Source: Synechococcaceae bacterium WB4_1_0192 (GTDB lineage Bacteria > Cyanobacteriota > Cyanobacteriia > PCC-6307 > Cyanobiaceae). From it: DNA of 8,279 nt. Positions 1-6,800 of this stretch are shown here, piece by piece. The notes under the pieces were generated by a model. It had not been told where the DNA came from. It was given only the letters and a program-made list of their open reading frames with translations, and searched no databases. Each line of letters opens with the position of its first letter. Position 1 is the first letter of the stretch. The stretch spans positions 1 to 8,279 of the forward strand of contig RFPK01000076.1 of the NCBI GenBank assembly GCA_009926195.1, read 5' to 3'. The translations under genes were made by a program, and so were the position numbers.

Positions 1-298
1 GGTGGCGCTGCGAGAAGCGCTCGGCCAAGCGGGTGATGCTCTCAATCTGGTAGAGCCGGCCAGCGATGGTGGCGTCGGGGCGCACGTCCGCCAGCAGATC
101 CAATTTCTCGCGGCGCTGAAAGCAGACGCGGTACTGCAGGGTGTCCTTGGAGAAAAACCCGAACACCGAGCGAGGAGGGTAGCCTCCGGCATCGTCCCAA
201 ACCCAGATGTCGTGGCCGTTGGTATAGAAGATCATCGGCCGCTGGCCGTGCACTTTTTCTAGCGCATCCGCGTACAGCTTCGCCTGCTCCTGGGGTTG
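1..298 (-). pseudogene. hsdR: Type I restriction enzyme HsdR subunit, internal fragment
   Basis: HsdR is the ATP-driven translocase and nuclease subunit of type I restriction-modification complexes. Read on the minus strand with codons at 2-4, 5-7 and so on, this stretch is open for about 99 residues. It carries the family segment QAKLYADALE, then GQRPMIFYTNGHDIWVWDD, YPPRSVFGFF, and finally IAGRLYQIESITRLAE. These form the linker between the N-terminal nuclease domain and the helicase core; the YQIESI segment normally sits just before the Walker A motif, which would lie beyond the left edge. Family resemblance stops on the N-terminal side at about position 293, within or just before PQEQAK, so the nuclease catalytic D...ExK residues that should come shortly upstream are absent. 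No start codon or ribosome site belongs to it. The stretch looks less GC-rich than the neighbouring cobalamin gene. The identity is recognised from memory of HsdR sequences. It is broken in this window; whether it is intact elsewhere in the cell cannot be seen. Confidence 0.8.
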
Positions 299-329
299 GC
301 GCCGCGGCGCCGGCCCCTGGGATGCCCTG

Positions 330-1679
330 ATGAAAGCGGCCCAGCGGGGCGAGCCGCTGCAGTGGCAGCACCAGCAGGGCCAGGCTCTCTGGCAGGAGCT
401 CGACGGCCTGCGGGCCATTCAGGTCAGCACCAGGAGCGAGGACAGTGCCGATCCGCGCCCAGCCCAGCGACTCGTGGTGGACCACCACTGCGGCGACGGC
501 TGCCGCTGGCACCCACCGACCCTGTGGCTCGGCATCGGCTGTGAGCGGCACACCAGCCTGACCCTGCTGGAGCGGGCCGTGGATCAGGCCCTGGCGAGCG
601 AGGGCCTTGCGGCGGAAGCGGTGGCAGGTCTGGCCAGCGCCAGCCGCAAGGCCGATGAGCCAGCGCTGCTGCAGCTGGCACAACAGCGGGGCTGGCCCCT
701 GCGCTGCTTCAGCAGTGAGGAGCTGGCAGGCGTACCGGTGCCCAACCCGTCGGCGGTGGTTCTGGCGGAGCTGGGCACAGCCAGCGTGGCCGAGGCGGCC
801 GCCCTGCGGGCCTCAGGGCCCGGCAGTCGCCTGCTGCTGGAGAAGCGGATCGAGCGGGCCAGCACCGGTGAGCAGGGGGCGGCCACCGTCGCCATCGCCA
901 CCGCCGCCAGCCAATGGGCACCGCAGCGGGGCCAGCTGCACCTGGTGGGCAGCGGCCCGGGCAGCCTCGATCTGCTCACCGCCGATGGGCGTCGCGCCCT
1001 CAGCGAGAGCTGCGTGTGGGTGGGCTACGGGCTCTACCTCGATCTGCTGGAGCCGCTGCGGCGCCCCGATCAGCTGCGCCGCGATGGCCAGCTCACCCAG
1101 GAGTGGCAGCGCTGCCAGGAAGCCCTGGAACTGGCCTGTCAGGGGCTGACAGTGGCCTTGATCTCGTCCGGTGAGAGCGGGATCTATGGCATGGCCGGCC
1201 TGGCACTTGAGCAGTGGCAGGCCCTGGCGGAGGGGGAGCGCCCTGGCTTCACGGTGCATCCGGGCATCTCCGCCCTTCAGCTGGCCGCAGCCCGCGCCGG
1301 CGCTCCCTTGATGCACGACTTCTGCACGATCAGCCTCAGCGACCGCCTCACCCCCTGGGCCGTGATCGAGCAGCGCCTGCGGGCCGCAGCCGCTGCTGAC
1401 TTCGTGGTGGCGCTCTACAACCCGCGCTCCCGCGGCCGGGACTGGCAGCTGGGCATGGCCCGTGAGCTGCTGCTGGCCGGGCGACCGGCGCAGACACCGG
1501 TGGTGCTGGCCCGCCAACTGGGGCGGGCCGAAGAGGCCGTGAGCCTGCACACGCTGGGGGATCTGCCGATCGACCAGGTGGACATGCTGACGCTGGTGTT
1601 GATCGGCAACAGCAGCAGTCGCATCCAGGCCGGACGCATGGTCACGCCCCGTGGCTACCGGGGGGCTGAACTGAGCTGA
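330..1679 (+). CDS. cobJ: CbiG–CobJ fusion (cobalt-precorrin-5A hydrolase / precorrin-3B C17-methyltransferase), 5'-truncated
   Basis: This is a cobalamin corrin-ring enzyme of the cytoplasm, fused as is common in cyanobacteria. Residues about 64-190 (numbered from the ATG at 330) are the CbiG C-terminal domain: LWLGIGCERHTS, then the ASRKADEPAL and FSSEEL motifs. CbiG opens the lactone ring, releasing acetaldehyde. Residues about 201-443 are a complete CobJ/CbiH SAM-dependent methyltransferase: LHLVGSGPGSLDLLT near the N-terminus, ISSGESGIYGMAG (279-290), HPGISALQLAAARAGAP (310-326), FVVALYNPRSRGR (358-370) and VLIGNSSS (423-430). CobJ methylates C17 and contracts the ring. Coding resemblance continues upstream of the ATG in the same frame to about 294 (GWRRGAGPWDAL), so 330 is an internal Met and not the native start. 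The CbiG N-terminal domain and linker, probably well over 100 residues, are missing, replaced by the hsdR fragment. No Shine-Dalgarno lies before 330. The CobJ half should fold; the CbiG half is probably inactive unless the join is an assembly artefact. The gene converges on the tRNA. Confidence 0.85.
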   Translation: MKAAQRGEPLQWQHQQGQALWQELDGLRAIQVSTRSEDSADPRPAQRLVVDHHCGDGCRWHPPTLWLGIGCERHTSLTLLERAVDQALASEGLAAEAVAGLASASRKADEPALLQLAQQRGWPLRCFSSEELAGVPVPNPSAVVLAELGTASVAEAAALRASGPGSRLLLEKRIERASTGEQGAATVAIATAASQWAPQRGQLHLVGSGPGSLDLLTADGRRALSESCVWVGYGLYLDLLEPLRRPDQLRRDGQLTQEWQRCQEALELACQGLTVALISSGESGIYGMAGLALEQWQALAEGERPGFTVHPGISALQLAAARAGAPLMHDFCTISLSDRLTPWAVIEQRLRAAAAADFVVALYNPRSRGRDWQLGMARELLLAGRPAQTPVVLARQLGRAEEAVSLHTLGDLPIDQVDMLTLVLIGNSSSRIQAGRMVTPRGYRGAELS

Positions 1680-1689
1680 AGGCTGAAAA

Positions 1690-1763
1690 TCGGGATGACA
1701 GGATTCGAACCTGCGGCCCCTTCGTCCCGAACGAAGTGCGCTACCAAGCTGCGCTACATCCCG
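1690..1763 (-). tRNA. tRNA-Pro(CGG)
   Basis: The minus strand folds as a full cloverleaf of 73 bases plus the discriminator A at 1690. The acceptor stem CGGGATG/CATCCCG is a perfect 7 bp. The D arm is GCGC...GCGC. The anticodon stem CTTCG/CGAAG encloses the loop TTCGGGA, giving anticodon CGG, which reads the proline codon CCG. The T arm is GCAGG-TTCGAAT-CCTGT with one G·T pair. The body closely resembles bacterial tRNA-Pro. CCA is not encoded (TTT follows the discriminator), so it must be added by nucleotidyltransferase. The 3' end lies 10 bases from the convergent cobJ stop, and a short T run (TTTT, 1686-1690 region) directly follows the gene. Confidence 0.95.
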
Positions 1764-1770
1764 ATGGCCG

Positions 1771-1776
1771 GAGTGT
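1771..1776 (-). promoter_or_regulatory. Possible -10 box of the tRNA-Pro gene
   Basis: On the minus strand, TACACT lies 7 bases before the first base of the tRNA, the distance expected of a -10 hexamer whose start site is at or one base before the mature 5' end. I see no good -35 hexamer at the usual distance, so this is a weak call resting on position and one hexamer match. Confidence 0.3.
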
Positions 1777-1877
1777 AGGAGATGACGGTCCCCCCTTCCC
1801 CAGGGGTGCCCATCCCTGCCGAACGCTGACGGGCCGATTCCTAGAGTCGACTCCGGCGCCCATCGCACGACACCGCC

Positions 1878-2747
1878 TTGCTCAAGCCCGACTGGCTGCG
1901 CGTCAAAGCCCCCCAGCGGGAGCGGATCGGAGCCGTGGCCGACCTGCTGCTGGACCTGAAGCTCAACACGGTCTGCCAGGAAGCCAGCTGCCCGAACATC
2001 GGTGAATGCTTCGCCGGTGGCACTGCCACGTTCCTGATCATGGGGCCGGGCTGCACCCGCGCCTGCCCCTACTGCGACATCGACTTCGACAAGAGCGTGC
2101 GCGCCCTCGACCCCAGCGAGCCGGAGCGACTGGGGGAGGCGGTGGCCCGACTGGGGCTCAAGCATGTTGTGATCACCTCGGTGAACCGGGACGACCTCGC
2201 CGATGGGGGGGCCAGCCAGTTCGTGGCCTGCATCGAGCAGGTGCGCCAGCGCTCACCGCTCACCACGATCGAACTGCTGATCCCGGACTTCTGCGGCGAC
2301 TGGGACGCCCTGGCCCGTGTGATGGAGGGTGGTCCCGACGTGCTGAACCACAACATCGAAACGGTCCCCAGGCTGTACCGCAAGGCTCGGCCCCAGGGGA
2401 TCTACGAACGCTCGCTGGAGCTGCTGCTGCGGGTTCGCCAGGGCTGGCCTCGGGTCTACAGCAAGTCCGGCCTGATGGTGGGCCTGGGCGAAAGCGATAT
2501 CGAGGTGATGGAGGTGATGGCGGACCTGCGGCGCCACCGGGTGGACATCGTCACGATCGGCCAGTACCTCTCACCGGGGCCCAAGCACCTGCCGGTGGAA
2601 CGCTTTGTGACGCCCGGGCAGTTCGAGGCCTTCCGGCGTCATGGCGAGGAGGAGCTCGACTTCCTGCAGGTGGTGAGCACACCGCTGACCCGCAGCAGCT
2701 ACCACGCGGGCGAGGTGCAGCGACTGATGCAGCAGCACCCCCGCTAG
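1878..2747 (+). CDS. lipA: Lipoyl synthase LipA
   Basis: This radical-SAM enzyme inserts two sulfur atoms into protein-bound octanoyl groups to make the lipoyl cofactor of pyruvate dehydrogenase and the glycine cleavage H protein. The 289 residues are the usual size. Auxiliary 4Fe-4S ligands are C33, C38 and C44 (CX4CX5C). The radical-SAM ligands C59, C63 and C66 lie in CTRACPYC. Other family marks are VVITSVNRDDL, EVLNHN-like DVLNHN, YSKSGLMVGLGE, QYLSPGPKHLPVERF and the C-terminal RSSYHA motif at 272-277, where a serine ligates the auxiliary cluster. An in-frame TAG at 1842 limits the start; the only usual start codon between it and the conserved KPDWLRVKAPQ segment is TTG at 1878, so that start is well fixed. 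No Shine-Dalgarno is visible. The stop lies 3 bases from the stop of the convergent small gene. Many cyanobacteria carry two LipA copies; this could be either. Confidence 0.95.
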   Translation: MLKPDWLRVKAPQRERIGAVADLLLDLKLNTVCQEASCPNIGECFAGGTATFLIMGPGCTRACPYCDIDFDKSVRALDPSEPERLGEAVARLGLKHVVITSVNRDDLADGGASQFVACIEQVRQRSPLTTIELLIPDFCGDWDALARVMEGGPDVLNHNIETVPRLYRKARPQGIYERSLELLLRVRQGWPRVYSKSGLMVGLGESDIEVMEVMADLRRHRVDIVTIGQYLSPGPKHLPVERFVTPGQFEAFRRHGEEELDFLQVVSTPLTRSSYHAGEVQRLMQQHPR

Positions 2748-2750
2748 CGC

Positions 2751-2951
2751 CTACCCCAAAGGTTCGAGGATGAATTCGGCCTCCAGAGCGCGAGCCTCGG
2801 CAGAACCCGCACCAACCGTGCCTTCAAGAGCCTCGATGCGGCTGTTGACCAGGCTGACGGGGGCATCAAGACGCGCGCAATGGTGCAGGAATGCCACCGC
2901 CATCTGGCGGGCGAACAGCTGCTGCATCTGCTGGGCGAATTCAGGAGGCAT
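2751..2951 (-). CDS. Hypothetical small protein, 66 residues
   Basis: I do not recognise this protein. It begins with ATG at 2951 (MPPEFAQQMQQLFARQ) and ends at a TAG three bases beyond the lipA stop. Its composition suggests a soluble, mainly helical protein: Gln-rich at the start, an AVAFLHHCARLDAP middle, and a charged C-terminal helix rich in Glu and Ala (SRIEALEG, AEARALEAEF). There is no signal peptide, membrane segment or metal-binding pattern. Codon use is biased to G/C-ending codons, like the neighbours. AGGTC lies directly before the ATG but is too close to be a good ribosome site. It lies downstream of the yhhQ-like gene on the same strand, across a 164-base gap. A longer in-frame alternative is not favoured. 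It looks real because it fills the gap almost exactly and has protein-like sequence, but an over-called ORF is possible. Confidence 0.55.
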   Translation of the reverse strand: MPPEFAQQMQQLFARQMAVAFLHHCARLDAPVSLVNSRIEALEGTVGAGSAEARALEAEFILEPLG

Positions 2952-3008
2952 GACCTGCGTTGCGGATGGCCAGACCCTATGGAGACCGACCGGTGCGCTC
3001 CGGGGCGC

Positions 3009-3081
3009 GAACCGAACCGGATGGTGGGGCAGGCCGACCAGGATGGCGGGGCTCCGAACCGCGGCTGCGGTGAACCGAACC
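3009..3081. repeat. Short direct repeats GAACCGAACC in the gap between two minus-strand genes
   Basis: GAACCGAACC occurs exactly at 3009-3018 and 3072-3081, with the half unit CGAACC at 3055-3060; the minus strand reads GGTTCGGTTC. Each unit is itself a doubled GAACC/CGAACC. The full copies are 63 bases apart. The repeats fall in the only non-coding stretch between the transporter gene (stop 3116) and the 66-residue gene (start 2951), so they could be binding sites or simple low-complexity drift. I see no clear promoter beside them and no strong terminator. Confidence 0.5.
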
Positions 3082-3115
3082 CTCGCCCCATGCCGCGGTC
3101 CTGAGTCGGCCCCGC

Positions 3116-3829
3116 TCAGCCCAGGCTGAACGGGCTGTAACTGTGCAGATCGCGGTCCACCACATCCAGACCGGACTGACGTTTGATGGACTGCACCAAG
3201 GGCAGGCTGATCGGTAATGCCAGCGCTTCGTAGGCGGTCTTGAACAGCCAGGACCCCCAGACACCGGCAATCAGCGTGGTCAGCGGAACGGTGCCAGCGA
3301 AGGCGAGGCTGTAGAAGAGCAGTGAATTGATCGCCTGGGCACAGGCGGTTGATGCCACAAAGCGACGGGCCATCGCGCCGACACCGCGGCCATCGCGCCG
3401 CTTCAACCGGGACACCACGATGGCATTGACGAATTCACCGGCGATGTTGGCCACCAAGCCGGCGACCACCAGCCTCGGTACCGTGCCGAGGATGCGGGCA
3501 TAGGCCTCCTGGGCGTCCCAGCCGGGAGCGGCCGGGAGCACCTCCACCAGAGCCGTGGCGAGCACCACCAGCAGCTGACAGCCGAAGCTGACCCAGATCA
3601 CCTGACGGGCCAGCCGGTAGCCGTACACCTCGGTGATCGCATCGCCACAGATGTAGCTGATCGGGAAGAGCACAAGGGCTCCATCCAGCACAAGTGGGCC
3701 CACCTTGGCCAGCTTGCTGCCCAGGATCGGCCCGACAAGCTGGGCGGTGACCAGCAGGGCGACCAGCGGCAGCAGCCCCGCCGGCAGGGGCAGGGGAGCG
3801 ACCGCTGGCACTGCGGGATCAGGCTGCAA
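3116..3829 (-). CDS. yhhQ: YhhQ/Vut_1-family transporter, probable queuosine-precursor uptake protein
   Basis: This is an inner-membrane protein of the family (PF02592) that takes up queuine precursors such as preQ0 or preQ1 for tRNA wobble-base modification. In 237 residues I count about six hydrophobic segments, near 17-34, 45-61, 76-98, 118-138, 160-180 and 184-216. Family signatures are FPISYICGDAITEVYGYRLA (55-74), the GEFVNAIV helix (131-138), STACAQAINSLLFYSLAF (160-177), and the FKTAYEALALP helix (196-206). The C-terminal DVVDRD is also typical. The start is uncertain. TTG at 3829 overlaps the glutamate synthase stop by 11 bases; an in-frame GTG at 3811 would begin just after that stop. 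Neither has a clear ribosome site. The overlap suggests translational coupling and transcription with gltS. There is no leader in which a preQ1 riboswitch could sit. The family call is firm; the substrate is inferred from the family. Confidence 0.88.
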   Translation of the reverse strand: MQPDPAVPAVAPLPLPAGLLPLVALLVTAQLVGPILGSKLAKVGPLVLDGALVLFPISYICGDAITEVYGYRLARQVIWVSFGCQLLVVLATALVEVLPAAPGWDAQEAYARILGTVPRLVVAGLVANIAGEFVNAIVVSRLKRRDGRGVGAMARRFVASTACAQAINSLLFYSLAFAGTVPLTTLIAGVWGSWLFKTAYEALALPISLPLVQSIKRQSGLDVVDRDLHSYSPFSLG

Positions 3830-6800
3830 CCGCTTCGCGCTCGGCCAGGCCGACCGTGGCCTTCTCGCTCGGGGGCACGAGCACCTTGAAGCGGCCCTTC
3901 CAGGTGGACCAGTCGGCCAGGATCTCTGCGGCCTTGCTGCTGCCGGTGGCCTCGTGATGGGCCTGCAGCAGGGGCTGGAGGATCGCCTCCTGCTCAGGGG
4001 TGGTGAGCTCGCAGATCGCCACGATCTCGCGGTTCACCCGCTCGGTCAGGCCACCGCCTTCATCGAGGATGAAAGCGACACCACCGGTCATGCCGGCGGC
4101 CACGTTGCGGCCGGTGCTGCCCAGCACCACCACCACACCGCCGGTCATGTATTCACAGCAGTGATCGCCGGCACCCTCCACCACGGTGCGGGCACCGCTG
4201 TTGCGCACGGCGAAGCGCTCACCGGCGCGCCCCAGGGCGAACACTTCACCACCGGTGGCGCCATAGAGGCAGGTGTTGCCAAGGATCACCTGGCTGCCGG
4301 GGTCAAGCCCGCCGGCGGGAGGCACCAGGGTGACGCGACCACCGTTGATGCCCTTGCCCACATAGTCGTTGGCCTCACCGACCAGGCGGAGGTTCATCCC
4401 CTGCACGTTGAAGGCGCCGAAGCTCTGGCCGGCCGCACCGGTGAAGGTGAGGTCGAGCTGCCCCTGGAAACCCTTGTTGCCGTGACGGGCGGCGATCTCG
4501 CCACCGAGGCGGGCACCGACACTGCGGTCGGTGTTGATGATCGGCAGGGTGCGGGCCAGGTGCCCGTGGCCCTCGATCGCGGCCAGCAGCTCGGCATCGG
4601 CCAGAAGCTGATCCTCCAGGATCACGCCGTTGCCATGGGCTTCGCTCGCATGCTGCAGCCAGCTCCGGTCGGCGGCAGCGGCGATCGGCTCCAGCAGGCA
4701 GGAGAGATCGAGGGCGCTGGTCTTGGCCAGGCGCACGGTGCGGGGCTGAAGGAACTCGGTGCGACCGATCAGATCCTCCAGGCGAGCCACGCCGAGCACG
4801 CTCAGCAACTGGCGCACCTCCTCGGCCACGTAGAGGAAGAAATTCACCACATGCTCAGGGATGCCGGTGAAGCGCTTGCGCAGGGCCTCCTTCTGGGTGG
4901 CCACACCCACCGGGCAGTTGTTGGTGTGGCAGACCCGGGCCATGATGCAGCCCTCGGCGATCATCGCGATCGAACCGAAGCCGTATTCCTCGGCACCGAG
5001 CAGGGCGGCGATGATCACGTCCCAGCCGGTCTTGAGGCCGCCATCGGCGCGCAGCAGCACGCGATCACGCAGGCCGTTCTCCAGCAGGGCGCGATGCACC
5101 TCGGTGAGGCCCAGCTCCCAGGGACCGCCGGCGTGCTTGATCGAGCTGAGCGGCGAGGCACCCGTGCCGCCGTCGTGGCCTGAGATCTGGATCACATCGG
5201 CGTTGGCCTTGGCCACACCGGCGGCGATGGTGCCGATCCCGATCTCAGCCACCAGCTTCACGCTCACCCTGGCGGCCGGATGGACCTGGTGCAGGTCGTG
5301 GATCAGCTGAGCCAGATCCTCAATCGAATAGATGTCGTGGTGCGGCGGCGGCGAGATCAGGGCCACGCCGGCCTTGCTGTTGCGCAGCCAGGCGATGTAG
5401 GGATCCACCTTCGGCCCGGGCAGCTGACCGCCCTCACCGGGCTTGGCGCCCTGGGCCACCTTGATCTCCAGCTGCCTGCCGCTGCGCAGGTATTCAGGGG
5501 TGACGCCGAAGCGGCCTGAGGCGATCTGCTTGATCGCCGAGCAGGCTGTGTCGCCATTGCGCAGGCCCTTGATCGTGGGCAGGGTGGCGGAGCGGCCCTC
5601 GCCATCGACGTCGCTGAGGGGGTGGAAGCGGGCGGGGTCTTCGCCGCCCTCACCGCTGTTGCTCTTGCCGCCGATGCGGTTCATGGCGATGGCCAGCACC
5701 TCATGGGCCTCACGGGAGAGGGCGCCGAGGCTCATGCCACCGGTGCAGAAGCGCTCGCAGATGCTCTCGACGCTCTCCACCTGATCCAGGGGCAGCGGGG
5801 CCGCTGCGGGCTTCAGCTCAAGCAGGTCGCGCAGGGCCGTGACCGGCCGGTTCTCCAGAATGGTCTTGTAGGTGGAGAAGTGGTCGTAGCCGGGGCCAGC
5901 CTCAACGGCAGCGTGGAGGGCCTTGGCCATCTCCGGGCTGTTGAGGTGGTACTCACCGCCGGTGCGGTACTGCACGAAGCCCATGAACTCCAGCTTGGTG
6001 CGATTGAGTTCGGGGAAGGCCTTGGCGTGGAAGCTGAGGGTTTCGCTGGCCAGCTCGCTGAGGCTCAGGCCAGCCACGCGGCTGGTGGTGCCCTTGAAGG
6101 CCAGCTCGATCAGATCGGCGCCGATGCCGATCGCCTCGAAGATCTGGGCGCCGTGATAGCTGGCCAGCAGCGAGATCCCGATCTTGGAGAGGATCTTGCG
6201 CAGACCATCCTCCAGGGCCTTGCGCACGTTGGCCTGCACCTGGTCCGCCGTGAGGGCAGGCAGCTTGCCGCGCTGGATGTTGGTCTGCACCTTGGGCTGG
6301 GCCAGCCAGTGGCGCGCCGTCTCCCAGGTGAGCCAGGGGCAGACGGCGCTGGCGCCGTAGCCGATCAGGCAGGCCAGATGGTGGGTACTCCAGCACTGGG
6401 CGGTGTCGACCACCAGGGAGGTCTGCAGGCGCAGACCCAGGTTGAGCAGGTGGTGGTGCACCGCGCCCACGGCCAGCAGCGGCGAGATGTACGTGCTGGT
6501 GGCTGTGATGCCGCGATCGGACAGCACCAGGATCTGGCTGCCGGCACGCACCGCCGCCTCGGCCTCGCCCTTGAGGCGCTCGACGGCTGCAGCCAGGGCA
6601 TTGGGACCGTCGGCGACGGGCAGGAGCGTGGAGAGGGTGCTGAGTGGCAGGCCATGGCCACCCAGGGCAGCCAGTTCGGCCTCATTGAGGATCGGGCTGG
6701 ACAGATGCAGCACAGCGGCAGCGGCGGCCTCGGGGCGCAGCGGTGAACCACGCCGGCCGAGATGCATCTCCAGGCTCATCACCAGCTTTTCCCGCAGGGG

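Noticed and set aside
1690..1763. tRNA-Pro as an integration (att) site for the hsdR-bearing segment
   Set aside because: No copy of the tRNA 3' end, integrase or element boundary is visible, and intact-looking cobJ coding sequence lies between the tRNA and the hsdR fragment.
1764..1877. Riboswitch or structured leader before lipA
   Set aside because: The 114-base gap has a C-rich stretch and a short CCCC/GGGG pairing only; I see no known aptamer pattern.
813..2165. 450-codon minus-strand frame across cobJ, the tRNA and lipA
   Set aside because: It runs through a tRNA gene and two well-recognised genes on the other strand; the product is low-complexity and matches nothing I know.
3101..3119. 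Inverted repeat CTGAG...CTCAG over the transporter stop codon, a possible terminator
   Set aside because: The stem is only 5 bp with a 9-base loop and there is no following T run, so it does not support a terminator call.
3811..3840. preQ1 riboswitch before the YhhQ-like gene
   Set aside because: The start lies within or directly beside the gltS stop, so there is no leader, and no preQ1 aptamer sequence is seen.
3705..5183. Long plus-strand open frame of 492 codons antisense to gltS and yhhQ
   Set aside because: It is the shadow of GC-rich coding sequence; the translation is Gly/Ala/His/Gln-rich with no domain, it crosses two real genes, and the opposite strand encodes unmistakable glutamate synthase.
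5622..6746. 374-codon plus-strand frame antisense to gltS
   Set aside because: Same cause: codon bias of gltS keeps the antisense frame open; the product is Gly/Ala/Gln/Leu-rich without recognisable motifs.
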